The position numbers and the translations under genes are program-made. Positions 47,909 through 55,794 of a DNA stretch of 64,000 bases are shown here, one piece after another. The notes under the pieces are model-generated. The model did no database searches. It saw only the letters and a program-made list of their open reading frames with translations, and had not been told where the DNA came from. The stretch comes from a virus, in IMG/VR virus record IMGVR_UViG_3300049203_000068, positions 1-64,000 of that record. One strand, 5' to 3'. The number at the start of each line of letters is the position of its first letter. Position 1 is the stretch's first letter.

Positions 47909-47986
47909 TTACCCCTCCGCTCTAACCGCACACAAAAGAGTTCCCAAAACCACAAAGGCTGTTAGTAAGAGAATTGATTTAGACAT
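47909..47986 (-). CDS. membrane micro-protein (25 aa)
   Basis: ATG 47986; the TAA immediately precedes the next ATG. One hydrophobic segment (SILLLTAFVVLGTLLCAV) with a lipobox-like LLCA. Could be a tiny lipoprotein or leader. Support is positional only. Confidence 0.35.
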   Translation of the reverse strand: MSKSILLLTAFVVLGTLLCAVRAEG

Positions 47987-47987
47987 T

Positions 47988-48227
47988 TCAGATCGCTAGT
48001 ACCTGTTCGCCTTCGCTCATCAGTTTCTTTTCCAGTGCCTCCGCTTCGGCGCGAAGTTCTTCAACCTGAGCTTGCTTCTTTTCATATTCGCCTATGCGCG
48101 AGACGCAGGAATTGACGGTTGAGCGTCCGTACTTCTTGCAAAGCGCTTGGACTTCGGGCATTGCGGCCCGTATCGCGGCACGGTGCTGATCGCGTTTGCT
48201 GGCCTTCTTAACGAGTTTTGGTTTCAT
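47988..48227 (-). CDS. hypothetical coiled-coil protein
   Basis: A 79-residue protein. A basic N-terminus (KPKLVKKASKRDQHRAAIRA), a possible helix-turn-helix (CKKYGRSTVNSCVSRIGEY), then a coiled coil (EELRAEAEALEKKL). ATG behind AAAGGAG. Possibly a small DNA binder. Confidence 0.6.
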   Translation of the reverse strand: MKPKLVKKASKRDQHRAAIRAAMPEVQALCKKYGRSTVNSCVSRIGEYEKKQAQVEELRAEAEALEKKLMSEGEQVLAI

Positions 48228-48375
48228 AAATTCTCCTTTGGAGTTGAACTCCGGTTGCTTCAGTTTCTGCTACTTACTTCAGGGTCGCTAGTCCGCTGCT
48301 ATTTCGGACTGTCGGCCCTGAAATCTAAACTGCTTCTGTTAAAGGCGCCTGACCGTGTTACTCAACGTCTGCGAT
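48228..48375 (-). promoter_or_regulatory. 148-base control region with two hairpins
   Basis: Gene-free stretch upstream of the 47988-48227 gene. It contains a long inverted repeat, 48278-48295 / 48305-48322 (15 of 18 positions match, 9-base loop), and next to the ribosome site a short palindrome, GGAGTTxAACTCC. Attenuator or operator roles are possible. No clear promoter was found. Confidence 0.45.
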
Positions 48376-48684
48376 TTATTTGCTGCCCGTTCTTATGTCT
48401 TTCACCTTTTGCCGGGCCCGTCTGTATCCGATCTCCAGCGCTTCCCAGTCCGCGTCATTCTCTTGAAATCTGATAACGCCTTTAAGCGCCGTATAAGTGC
48501 AGGAGTTCAGATCGTTATTATGCTCAACTCCGTCGTAGATGAACTTCACCGGACGATTCATCATGCCGAAACAGAAGAACGACTCACCGGGAACAGGTCG
48601 CGTAACGTCTGCATAGTCCGAATCCTTAACCTGATAGACGGGCGTACAACGAGGTTCTGGGCAACACCACGGGCGCTTAGGCAT
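48376..48684 (-). CDS. hypothetical protein
   Basis: A 102-residue protein with an N-terminal Cys cluster (CCPEPRC) and a charged helical end (WEALEIGYRRARQKVKDIRTGSK). Overlaps nothing important; close to neighbours. Function unknown. Confidence 0.55.
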   Translation of the reverse strand: MPKRPWCCPEPRCTPVYQVKDSDYADVTRPVPGESFFCFGMMNRPVKFIYDGVEHNNDLNSCTYTALKGVIRFQENDADWEALEIGYRRARQKVKDIRTGSK

Positions 48685-48828
48685 TTACGCTCCGATCTCA
48701 ATTCCGCGCTCGCGCAGAAACGCCGCGTCAATCTCCTGCGGCCAATCCGTAGGCCATTCAACAGGCTCTCCTTGCGCGTCAAATAAGATCCATCCCTCGG
48801 CGTCACGATAAGCAGAGTTAATTGTCAT
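48685..48828 (-). CDS. small hypothetical protein (47 aa)
   Basis: ATG 48828; ends next to the following ATG. A compact acidic sequence (GWILFDAQGEPVEWPTDWPQEID...). ATG overlaps the previous stop by four bases. Unknown. Confidence 0.5.
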   Translation of the reverse strand: MTINSAYRDAEGWILFDAQGEPVEWPTDWPQEIDAAFLRERGIEIGA

Positions 48829-48992
48829 TGATTCGGCCACCTCACTGCGTCACATTTACCAGTAAGAACGTACCAAGCATCACGCAAACGATGCCAGAAG
48901 CAACAACGCAACGGGCGCGACGGAACCCACTCGCCGCCAATGTTTGCCATGTTGGAGTTTGCGCCAATTATTAAGTTAGCCAGTAAAATCAT
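48825..48992 (-). CDS. small hypothetical protein (55 aa)
   Basis: ATG 48992 is preceded by GGGGAGGG. A hydrophobic start (ILLANLIIGANS) is followed by a Trp/Cys/Arg segment (RPLRCCFWHRLRDAWYVLTGKC). Possibly membrane-associated. Confidence 0.5.
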   Translation of the reverse strand: MILLANLIIGANSNMANIGGEWVPSRPLRCCFWHRLRDAWYVLTGKCDAVRWPNQ

Positions 48993-49060
48993 TTTTAATC
49001 CCTCCCCTTCGCAGTTTCCAACTCCCAACTTCTCTCCATTCGCATGTATGGCTATCTAAA

Positions 49061-50557
49061 TCATGCCGCTATCCCCAGTGGTATCCAGATCCTTTCGTTA
49101 CCTGGAGACGCCGTATAAGAGCGGCGCTCACAGATACCGAACGATATGCCCTTTATCCAGTAATCCTTCACTTCGATCTGTGGGGTCATCGTATTCAGCA
49201 GCCGGCGCTTCTGATCGCGATTCAGTTCATCGAATGAGACGAACGCTCTGAATATCTTGGCCAGTAATTCAACCCCAAACGCTGGCTCTTGTTCGCGACT
49301 CAGCATCTCTTCCGTCGTTTGTTGCTCGCGCTGGATTGTCAGGAGACGTGTATTGCGTTCGTCTTGCCCGATGACACCTTCAAAGTAAGAATCCAGCACT
49401 CGTTGGCGTTTTGCCGTAAGACTCTTGATCTGTGATCCAAGACGCTCGCGGTCAAGGGGCTTTGCTGACAGCTTTGATGCTTGAAGTTGAGACTGAAGAA
49501 AAGCCGGGTTCGTTAGCTTCTTAGTGAACGCTTCGTCCAGTCGCGGATCAAGCCGGTCACGTCGCATGTACCTAGCTCCGCATCCGTCACGACACTTGTA
49601 ATAATCGCCGCGGTGGATCGCTGTGTAGATCCTTGCTCCGCATAGGCATTTCAAAAAGCCGTTGTAGGTAAACCGATGCTCGAATCCTTCTATATGTCGC
49701 CATGCCTGTAGTTTCTTGACGTCGAGAATTCGTTGCACGTGATCGAACTCCGACTCTGATACGAGTGGATCGAGCACTCGCACCCTGATCACCTCATCGG
49801 CAGCTCGGTTGATTTTGCGCTTGCTTCCTTGGCGTCCGTTCTTTGTCGCGTACTTGCCGGTCGGTGATGGGTCACACTTCTTATCGATCACTCTGACGCC
49901 GGTATAGATCGGGTTTCTGAGAATCCGTCGCAGCCTATGAGCAGGCAATCCCAGCTTGTCGCCTATCGCGGCGTAAGATGTTTCGCCAGCCAGAATTAAA
50001 CGAAACGCTTCTTTGACCTTTTCGGCGTTAGCGGTGTATGACCACGTACCGTTGAAATCAACCCCATAAGGCAGACAGTTTTTACCGGCCGGAAATCCTC
50101 CAGCTCTTCGTTTTTCTTCTTTTGCGGTCCACGTTCTTTCTAGTATCTCAGACCGCTCCATGCCCGCGATCGCCGCGCGGATCGTTCCCATCAATCTGCC
50201 TGTCTTTGATGAGAAGTCTATCGGTCCTTCGGGCAAGTAAAGCATCGTGTTTGAATCTGCGAACGCCTGAAGCAGAGCGTAGTCAGAAAACTTTTCCGGC
50301 CTCATTAATCTTGAGAACTCCCGCGCAACTACGGCATGTATTTCAGGGTCATTCATCAGGGTTACAAGTTCCTGAATCTCGGGAGCTAGCAACACGGCAG
50401 CACCAGACACATCCGATATCTCAATCGAGCGAATGATCGTCAACCCGTAAGCAAGCGCAGTCTTACGGTTAATTGCTCGCTGTGCCGGAATCGAGGCTCT
50501 ATCCTCTGCGGCCTGCGATTCTGTGGACACTCTTATGAGTTCGATTGCGTGCTTCAT
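49061..50557 (-). CDS. large serine recombinase (integrase)
   Basis: A 498-residue recombinase. N-terminal resolvase domain with catalytic Ser11 (IRVSTESQ), conserved REFSRLMR and GRLMGTIRAAIAGMER. A recombinase domain (GGFPAGKNCLPYGVDF, helix-turn-helix HRLRRILRNPIYTGVR) follows, then a zinc ribbon (CLCGARIYT...YKCRDGCGARY) and a coiled coil (about 385-425), as expected for phage integrases. It marks the phage as temperate. It lies inside the leftward operon. attP could not be located. Confidence 0.92.
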   Translation of the reverse strand: MKHAIELIRVSTESQAAEDRASIPAQRAINRKTALAYGLTIIRSIEISDVSGAAVLLAPEIQELVTLMNDPEIHAVVAREFSRLMRPEKFSDYALLQAFADSNTMLYLPEGPIDFSSKTGRLMGTIRAAIAGMERSEILERTWTAKEEKRRAGGFPAGKNCLPYGVDFNGTWSYTANAEKVKEAFRLILAGETSYAAIGDKLGLPAHRLRRILRNPIYTGVRVIDKKCDPSPTGKYATKNGRQGSKRKINRAADEVIRVRVLDPLVSESEFDHVQRILDVKKLQAWRHIEGFEHRFTYNGFLKCLCGARIYTAIHRGDYYKCRDGCGARYMRRDRLDPRLDEAFTKKLTNPAFLQSQLQASKLSAKPLDRERLGSQIKSLTAKRQRVLDSYFEGVIGQDERNTRLLTIQREQQTTEEMLSREQEPAFGVELLAKIFRAFVSFDELNRDQKRRLLNTMTPQIEVKDYWIKGISFGICERRSYTASPGNERIWIPLGIAA

Positions 50558-50717
50558 TCGGAATTAATTCCTTTGCGATCTGTTCCGCCGTCTCAAAATC
50601 TTCGTCTAAGACAGCGCGGGCAAGTCGGCGCGTAGTATTTTCCCTTTCCTCCGCAATGGCAAGAGCGGCATCGATCAAGCCCTGATCTGAATTGTTTTTT
50701 ATTAACTCAAGACTCAT
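50499..50717 (-). CDS. small protein overlapping the integrase start
   Basis: A 72-residue protein from ATG 50717 behind GGGGAGAT. Acidic helical (LELIKNNSDQGLIDAALAIAEERENTTRRLAR) with a DEDFETAEQIAKELIP element and a basic tail. Its end overlaps the integrase start by 59 bases, so it is co-translated. A recombination directionality or control role is possible. Confidence 0.5.
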   Translation of the reverse strand: MSLELIKNNSDQGLIDAALAIAEERENTTRRLARAVLDEDFETAEQIAKELIPNEARNRTHKSVHRIAGRRG

Positions 50718-50737
50718 ATCTCCCCTACAATCCTCAA

Positions 50738-51409
50738 TCAACCAATCTTTCGAAACCCGATCACCCAAACCCAAGGATTTGACTCCCATGAGAAGCCGCG
50801 CTTTGCGTTGATCGAATCCCAGCCGTTACGAAAGCGTCCGATGATCGTTACGTCCGAGGCGCGCGGGTCTACCTGCTCAACGCCTTCCGCAAGACAGTCT
50901 GCGGCGCTGATGCCCTGTATGCGCTCAACTCTTATGTCTGTTATTTCGAGTGTGGTACGACTGGCCCATCGGAACATAAAGCGCGGATTAAGGTTCGGTT
51001 TGACTCGATAGTGTGTTGTCCAGTCCCGTCTGCTTTCCATGAACCGGACGAAGCGATCGTTTCCAACGCCTTGGCCATCAGCGGAGTAATAGAAGTTCGT
51101 GTGCTCAAGCGAATAATGAATCGCCTCTTTAACCCAAATGCGATCTCCTGGCCCGCCGTGTGGGCAAGCGATCTCTTTATTTTCTGTTGGATGACAAATC
51201 CATAGATGCTTCTTTAGTCCGAAGCGACCGCGCTTGTAATATTCAGACCAGTCCGTGATTTCGTGCCGCATCCACGATTCGAGCGGTTGCGGTTTGATAA
51301 TGCGACGCGTCTGCGTCTTCTTTCCGTTGAGGATCGCACGTATGCTTTCCCCGGTGAAGATCATCCCCGTCTCTTTCACTTCTACTGCTGTTGCTGTGGT
51401 CATAAACAT
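50738..51409 (-). CDS. ASCH-domain phage protein
   Basis: A 223-residue protein. GMIFTGESIRAILNGKKTQTRRIIKPQP, PGDRIWVKEAI, PRFMFRWASRTTLEITDIRVERIQGIS, and FRNGWDSINAKRGFSWESNPWVWVIGF match the phage ASCH-type family. ASCH folds bind RNA or modified bases. ATG 51409 follows GAGGGAC. Its function in phages is unknown. Confidence 0.75.
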   Translation of the reverse strand: MFMTTATAVEVKETGMIFTGESIRAILNGKKTQTRRIIKPQPLESWMRHEITDWSEYYKRGRFGLKKHLWICHPTENKEIACPHGGPGDRIWVKEAIHYSLEHTNFYYSADGQGVGNDRFVRFMESRRDWTTHYRVKPNLNPRFMFRWASRTTLEITDIRVERIQGISAADCLAEGVEQVDPRASDVTIIGRFRNGWDSINAKRGFSWESNPWVWVIGFRKIG

Positions 51410-51840
51410 AGTCCCTCGCCGCTTACGTGCGTCACGTTTCGCCATGCAAATTTTAGATACTCCGGCATGATCCATAGATGACGCATGTTGGAGACATTAA
51501 CCACGTCCCGATCGCGCGGATAGACCTCAACCGCATCCTGTTCCGAGTATCCGACGCCGTTCTTTATCTTTTGCAATTCATCCCATGTGATATGGGCCAG
51601 CCAATTCCCCGCCGCGTCAACGGTCGTGCGGCAGATTGAGAGCCTGATGACGCCGCCATTCTCGTTGAATGCTTGGACTAGAAAACGGTTAGAGCGAAAC
51701 ACCGCGAACCGTGTTGGCTCAGTGTCGTGCGGCCAGTTCTCTCTCGTAAGCTGCACGAAGTCATCCGAGAGGTTGCGGTTAACTTTCCGCAGATGCGATC
51801 TCGCTAACGATAGGTTTACCCGCCGCTCTTGTCGGTTCAT
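51400..51840 (-). CDS. phage protein (DUF7694-like)
   Basis: A 146-residue protein. The block IRLSICRTTVDAAGNWLAHITWDELQKIKN, GYSEQDAVEVYPRDRDVVNVSNMRHLWIMPEYLKF matches a family frequent in phage accessory regions. Usually found close to ASCH genes; no known activity. Confidence 0.65.
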   Translation of the reverse strand: MNRQERRVNLSLARSHLRKVNRNLSDDFVQLTRENWPHDTEPTRFAVFRSNRFLVQAFNENGGVIRLSICRTTVDAAGNWLAHITWDELQKIKNGVGYSEQDAVEVYPRDRDVVNVSNMRHLWIMPEYLKFAWRNVTHVSGEGLCL

Positions 51841-52082
51841 GCGTTGATCTTCCTTCGCGCCTTATGCGCGCTCATCTTTGAAGCTATCGCCATCTCAACT
51901 CTTCCCGGTGGATGTCCGAGATGCCAATGAGACCTGCACGGATACTCGTTGAGTAAATCGCCTCCCATTTCGTGAAACTTTCTTGCTGCTGCTCGCGCCT
52001 GTCCCGCAGTGCGGTATTGAATCTTTCGCTCGCACTTGGATCTCCTTATGTGGCGCTTGCTGCTCATGCTGCTGTTGGCCAT
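51837..52082 (-). CDS. small basic Cys/His protein
   Basis: An 81-residue protein. SKRHIRRSKCERKIQYRTAGQARAAARKFHEMG...LNEYPCRSHWHLGH is a common phage small protein with a Cys...Cys-His-type zinc site. ATG 52082 overlaps the end of the DUF5131 gene. Possibly nucleic-acid binding. Confidence 0.6.
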   Translation of the reverse strand: MANSSMSSKRHIRRSKCERKIQYRTAGQARAAARKFHEMGGDLLNEYPCRSHWHLGHPPGRVEMAIASKMSAHKARRKINA

Positions 52083-53032
52083 TCCTTCATTGCCCACACG
52101 TCATTAGGTATGCGGCCCTGCATTCCCGGCCTTGGTCCACTGTCCTGTTTGACGTAAACGCTCACGCCTGCGGCTCGCGCTGACTCGGCAAGTATCAGCG
52201 CTTCGGTCAACGGCATTTCTCTATGTCCAGCGCCGCTCTCGCCGCCGATGACTATTCCGTCAATCGCTGCTCTTCTGCCGTCCTCAGAGTCAAGCCAGTT
52301 CCGGTAAAGCAGGCCGCCCGATCCCCCGCACTGCGGACAAACGAGTGATGACGAGGGCGACGGCAATAAGGTAGATTCCGATCCGAGCCATCCGCAGGCG
52401 CAATGCCATGTTCGGGCGTTGATTCCGGCCAGTAAGGGCTCCACACTGATCCATCTAACCGCCGCCGGGGTTTCAAGAAGTTCCGGTATCCGTTCGTCAG
52501 CGTTCTCTTGATCTTCGACTGAGACGCCTAGGTGAACATTAGGCAAGGGCCACGACGCGGCCGCTTCGCGTAGCGCCCTCATGTGGTCAAGTACGAGAAC
52601 CCACGTTCGCGTGCGGTTCATGTGATAAGGATCGGAGAAGTAGTCGCGCATCCGCTTCGCCCGTTTAGTGAGAAGTTGGAATGTAACGTCAGGCCGCAGA
52701 CAGAAAACGGCGAAATGCTGATCGATAATTTCATCAGACACCCAGTCGCCAAACAGATCCGTCATATCGTCAACAAAGACTTTCTTGCCCGCGATCTTCT
52801 TTGACTTCAAAACCTGATTCGCCTCTGCCATGTCGAAGTACGGCGTCAGTGATTTCATGTTCTCAGCCGTGAACGATTCGCCCCGGCCCCAACGTTTTGC
52901 AAGTGCTTCGCTATAACAAAATCGGCATCCCTCAGAAGCATGAACACACGCCCAAACCGTCTCGCCCTTGGCGTTTCGATATTTCAAGAAGTTAACCGAG
53001 AAGTCTGTCCACCCGATGCTTGTTTGCTGCAT
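52064..53032 (-). CDS. DUF5131 (phage Gp37/Gp68) radical-SAM-like protein
   Basis: A 322-residue protein. IGWTDFSVNFL...WACVHASEGCRFCYSEALAKRWG, FVDDMTDLFGDWVSDEII, FQLLTKRAKRM, VHLGVSVEDQENADERI, VRWISVEPLL, GGESGAGHREM and YVKQDSG are all standard blocks of the Gp37/Gp68 family. Cys29, Cys36 and Cys39 would hold the Fe-S cluster. A zinc-like insertion (CACGWLG...CPQCGG) lies at about 213-240. Chemistry unknown. Confidence 0.85.
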   Translation of the reverse strand: MQQTSIGWTDFSVNFLKYRNAKGETVWACVHASEGCRFCYSEALAKRWGRGESFTAENMKSLTPYFDMAEANQVLKSKKIAGKKVFVDDMTDLFGDWVSDEIIDQHFAVFCLRPDVTFQLLTKRAKRMRDYFSDPYHMNRTRTWVLVLDHMRALREAAASWPLPNVHLGVSVEDQENADERIPELLETPAAVRWISVEPLLAGINARTWHCACGWLGSESTLLPSPSSSLVCPQCGGSGGLLYRNWLDSEDGRRAAIDGIVIGGESGAGHREMPLTEALILAESARAAGVSVYVKQDSGPRPGMQGRIPNDVWAMKEWPTAA

Positions 53033-53117
53033 TCTCTACCTCTTACTTTGTTTGAGCCTTTGCGGCCATTCCCAAAACTCCAGAAAGGAAACAGCCGCGC
53101 TTGCTCAGTTGAAAAGG

Positions 53118-53402
53118 TTACGGTGTTGGCGTTGCCGGATTTAGTGTCGCGTTGATCTGGTCTGCCATTGACTGTCCTGCCGCCTTGATGCCGTCGATCT
53201 CATCCTGTATCGCTGGATTATCCGTTGGCAGCGCGTTGAGCCGGTTGATGATTTCAGTTACGCCGGGCGCAACCACGTCCGTCAATAAAGTCTGCACTTC
53301 TTTCAGTTGATCCTCTTGGCCCATAATTCTCCTTCGTAAGATTAAGACTCCAACGATCGCGATGACCGTCAAAATCAAGTTAATTAGCATGAGAACTTTC
53401 AT
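53118..53402 (-). CDS. membrane-anchored small protein
   Basis: A 94-residue protein from ATG 53402 behind AAGGAG. One membrane helix (VLMLINLILTVIAIVGVLIL), an inner basic stretch and a helical periplasmic-type tail. Unknown; possible superinfection or lysis accessory. Confidence 0.55.
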   Translation of the reverse strand: MKVLMLINLILTVIAIVGVLILRRRIMGQEDQLKEVQTLLTDVVAPGVTEIINRLNALPTDNPAIQDEIDGIKAAGQSMADQINATLNPATPTP

Positions 53403-53422
53403 GTACGTTCTCCTTCGATGGT

Positions 53423-53509
53423 CTAAATCATGTACTTCCGTTTCATGCGCCCGCATTGACACACCCGACTGTTATTCGGGAAGACGTGGATCAGTCCCGC
53501 GCATTTCAT
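53423..53509 (-). CDS. micro-protein with Cys motif (28 aa)
   Basis: ATG 53509, stop TAG. Three cysteines (KCAGLIHVFPNNSRVCQCGRM) and a basic end suggest a metal-binding peptide like others in the window. Weak evidence: packing and composition only. Confidence 0.35.
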   Translation of the reverse strand: MKCAGLIHVFPNNSRVCQCGRMKRKYMI

Positions 53510-53513
53510 GTCA

Positions 53514-53951
53514 CTATCTCTCCTGAATCTCAAAATGGTTGATTCGTTCATGCTTCATGCTCAGGGCCATCGGTATCAACCATTGGAGATTCGGCAATGC
53601 CTCCGATTTACTAAGCGCCGGCAGCCCGCAGCACACGACCGCCTCATCGGTTAGGGACTTCGCTTTCAACACATCTCCCGTTGCATAGAAGAAGTGGACC
53701 AGCCAACCACGATCATCGCGCAGCGTGCAGAAACACTGCCACGCCTGATGCTCAATGCCTGTCTCTTCAAAGAACTCTCGCCGCATGGCCTGATCTGGTG
53801 TTTCCTCGCTTTCAATTCGCCCACCAATACCGTTTAGTTTTCCGGCTTGCCACGCTGGGCGATTCTTACGAATCAAGAGAACTGCTTCCCCGATGTGGTC
53901 AAACATAAAGCCAACGACGTATTCGCGGTTTGGTTCTAGATGTTCGCTCAA
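53514..53951 (-). CDS. Nudix hydrolase
   Basis: A 145-residue protein. The Nudix box is complete at 44-66 (G-x5-E-x7-RE-F-F-EE-x-G-I). Substrate unknown; phage Nudix enzymes hydrolyse (deoxy)nucleotide derivatives or caps. It lies next to the methyltransferase. Confidence 0.9.
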   Translation of the reverse strand: MSEHLEPNREYVVGFMFDHIGEAVLLIRKNRPAWQAGKLNGIGGRIESEETPDQAMRREFFEETGIEHQAWQCFCTLRDDRGWLVHFFYATGDVLKAKSLTDEAVVCCGLPALSKSEALPNLQWLIPMALSMKHERINHFEIQER

Positions 53952-53993
53952 TTTCTCTCTCTCCGTGTTGAATAGGTTAGTTCAGAGTTCATT

Positions 53994-54773
53994 TCATGCC
54001 GTTGCGAAGTCCATTGTTTCCTGCCTGCCTTCAAGGGTTTGATCCGCAGAGAAATCAAGAACTTCCTGTGACATCCGCTTTGCGGCGATCTCGCAGTATC
54101 TTTCATCTACGTCGATGCCGATTGCGCGATGGCCTAGATTTTTGGCCGCTCGCAACGTCGTACCACTACCCATGAACGGATCGAGAACAAGAGCGTCAAC
54201 CGGAACCAGTTGCATTACCCATCGCATAACGTCTTGCGGTTTCTGCGCTATATGATCGCGTTCGCTATCAATCTTGCAGGCATATACGTTTTGGGGCGAT
54301 CCTTGTCCGTCGAGTGCGGGGCCATTGGTTGCGTAAATCACGTATTCGGCTGAGGACGAAAAGCGTCCTTTCTGCATCCGGCATCCGGGCTTCCACCATG
54401 TCCCAAGATTGCGCCACGTCCAACCGCCCGCCTGCACCGCGTCTGTAAGAATCGGAAGCTGCCTCCAGTCGATAAAAGAAGCCAATACCGCGCCCGTGAG
54501 TGATGCGCCACGAGCCGCGTTGAGCCACATAGATGACCAAGCCAGAAATCCGCGTTGATCACGTGTGTCACCTGCAAATTCAGGACGGTAAGCCGCCGTG
54601 TCACTGTTGACGTATTTCATGGTTGTCAATTGCGCTCTGTCGCCACGAAAAGCGCCGCCGGACGAATAGGGAGGATCTGTAACCAGTGCACCAATCCCGC
54701 CAAGCTGATGCAAAACTTCAAAACAATCCGCGTGATAGATCGTTACTGCTTCATCTTGATAGTACGGATTCAT
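53994..54773 (-). CDS. DNA methyltransferase (N6-adenine/N4-cytosine type)
   Basis: A 259-residue beta-class methyltransferase. DPPY at 33-36 is the catalytic motif. FxGxG-type AdoMet site DPFMGSGTTLRAAKNLGHRAIGIDVD lies near residues 200-225. A target-recognition insert lies between. No restriction endonuclease partner is adjacent, so it is probably a solitary protective methylase. Confidence 0.9.
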   Translation of the reverse strand: MNPYYQDEAVTIYHADCFEVLHQLGGIGALVTDPPYSSGGAFRGDRAQLTTMKYVNSDTAAYRPEFAGDTRDQRGFLAWSSMWLNAARGASLTGAVLASFIDWRQLPILTDAVQAGGWTWRNLGTWWKPGCRMQKGRFSSSAEYVIYATNGPALDGQGSPQNVYACKIDSERDHIAQKPQDVMRWVMQLVPVDALVLDPFMGSGTTLRAAKNLGHRAIGIDVDERYCEIAAKRMSQEVLDFSADQTLEGRQETMDFATA

Positions 54774-54821
54774 TTACGCTGCTAAACTCTTTCTATCTGC
54801 CTGATACCTAACAAATGATCT

Positions 54822-55208
54822 TTACGCCGCAAGGTGGAATTCTCTTTCCTGAATTCTGATGGCTTTGCAATCAAAAATAAGTTCTGTTAACGCGTCTCCA
54901 ATTAAGTCATAATCAAGTTTTGTTTCTCTGCGAATTGCTTCTCGTGTTCTGCATCCATTGTTAACCGCGTCATACACTTGACTGAATGCCATGCTTGGAG
55001 ATAGCACCATCGGCTTGCGTTCAATTCCTAATTCACGTCTGCGATATTCACGAGCGCCGCGGGCCGCGCGTAACTCTCTTGACCGTCTGCGGCAGCAGGA
55101 CTTGCAGTAAACATATCTTTGGTCCACTGCTCGCCGGTCGCGTGGAAATTCGTTCAGGCTTAATTTCTGGCCAGCACGTTTACAGTTGATGTCTTTGCAG
55201 ATCTTCAT
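54822..55208 (-). CDS. zinc-finger plus winged-helix protein
   Basis: A 128-residue protein. N-terminal four-Cys finger (CKDINCKRAGQK...VYCKSCCRRRSREL) with an Arg-rich helix, then a winged-helix-like domain (SQVYDAVNNGCRTREAIRRETKLDYDLIGDALTEL). Likely DNA-binding regulator. Overlaps the LexA-like gene by 4 bases. Confidence 0.65.
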   Translation of the reverse strand: MKICKDINCKRAGQKLSLNEFPRDRRAVDQRYVYCKSCCRRRSRELRAARGAREYRRRELGIERKPMVLSPSMAFSQVYDAVNNGCRTREAIRRETKLDYDLIGDALTELIFDCKAIRIQEREFHLAA

Positions 55209-55432
55209 GCTGCCTTCGTCTGCTCCTGCTCTACGATCTCAATCCCGCGCCAGCGTCGTGATCGTTTTATCCAGTTCCGCGCTTCCATCTTCTTCAAGTG
55301 AGCGTGTACCGTCGCACTCGATTCCATCTCAAACACCTGCCCGATCTCTTTGAACGTGGGTGCGAATCCGTTTCGGCTCAAGTAGCGCTTGATGAACTCG
55401 AAGATTCGTAATGTTTTGTTGATAGTTGCCAT
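55205..55432 (-). CDS. LexA-type DNA-binding domain protein (no peptidase)
   Basis: A 75-residue protein. NKTLRIFEFIKRYLSRNGFAPTFKEIGQVFEM, SATVHAHLKKMEARNWIKRSRRWRGIEI is the LexA winged helix-turn-helix; the autoproteolytic domain is missing. ATG 55432 (the longer frame starts at 55450). A stand-alone peptidase-type gene exists at 63025. Confidence 0.75.
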   Translation of the reverse strand: MATINKTLRIFEFIKRYLSRNGFAPTFKEIGQVFEMESSATVHAHLKKMEARNWIKRSRRWRGIEIVEQEQTKAA

Positions 55433-55434
55433 AT

Positions 55435-55794
55435 TCAGATCCTGCACCACACAGCTAAATCGGTAGCGTTCATGTTTGGACGTTTGGCTTTCACGTAGTA
55501 GCCGGTCTTCTTTGCTAATCCCAGTCTTGCAACCATCATCATCAAACTACCCATGCAGTTCGGACTCACTTCATTCGATGGAGGATCGCCCGCAATCTCT
55601 CTGACATCCTCAACCGTAAACGTCTTTCCACTTGGAAACCCCGCGACTGCGGATCGAAACGCGTCTCGATACCAATCCGGCGTATGGCGAAGGACGGATC
55701 GCATACCGCTCTTTTTCAGTTCTTCACCTGTAAGCGGTTGAGAAACCGATGCGGGAGCGCCTTCGAAGATCTTGTCTAGTAGTGGCATGCTCAT
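55435..55794 (-). CDS. hypothetical replication-region protein
   Basis: A 119-residue protein. DWYRDAFRSAVAGFPSGKTFTVEDVREIAGDPPSNEVSPNCMGSLMMMVARLGLAKKTGYYVKAKRPNMNA looks like a winged-helix fold common next to phage replication genes. ATG overlaps the RNase H stop. Confidence 0.55.
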   Translation of the reverse strand: MSMPLLDKIFEGAPASVSQPLTGEELKKSGMRSVLRHTPDWYRDAFRSAVAGFPSGKTFTVEDVREIAGDPPSNEVSPNCMGSLMMMVARLGLAKKTGYYVKAKRPNMNATDLAVWCRI

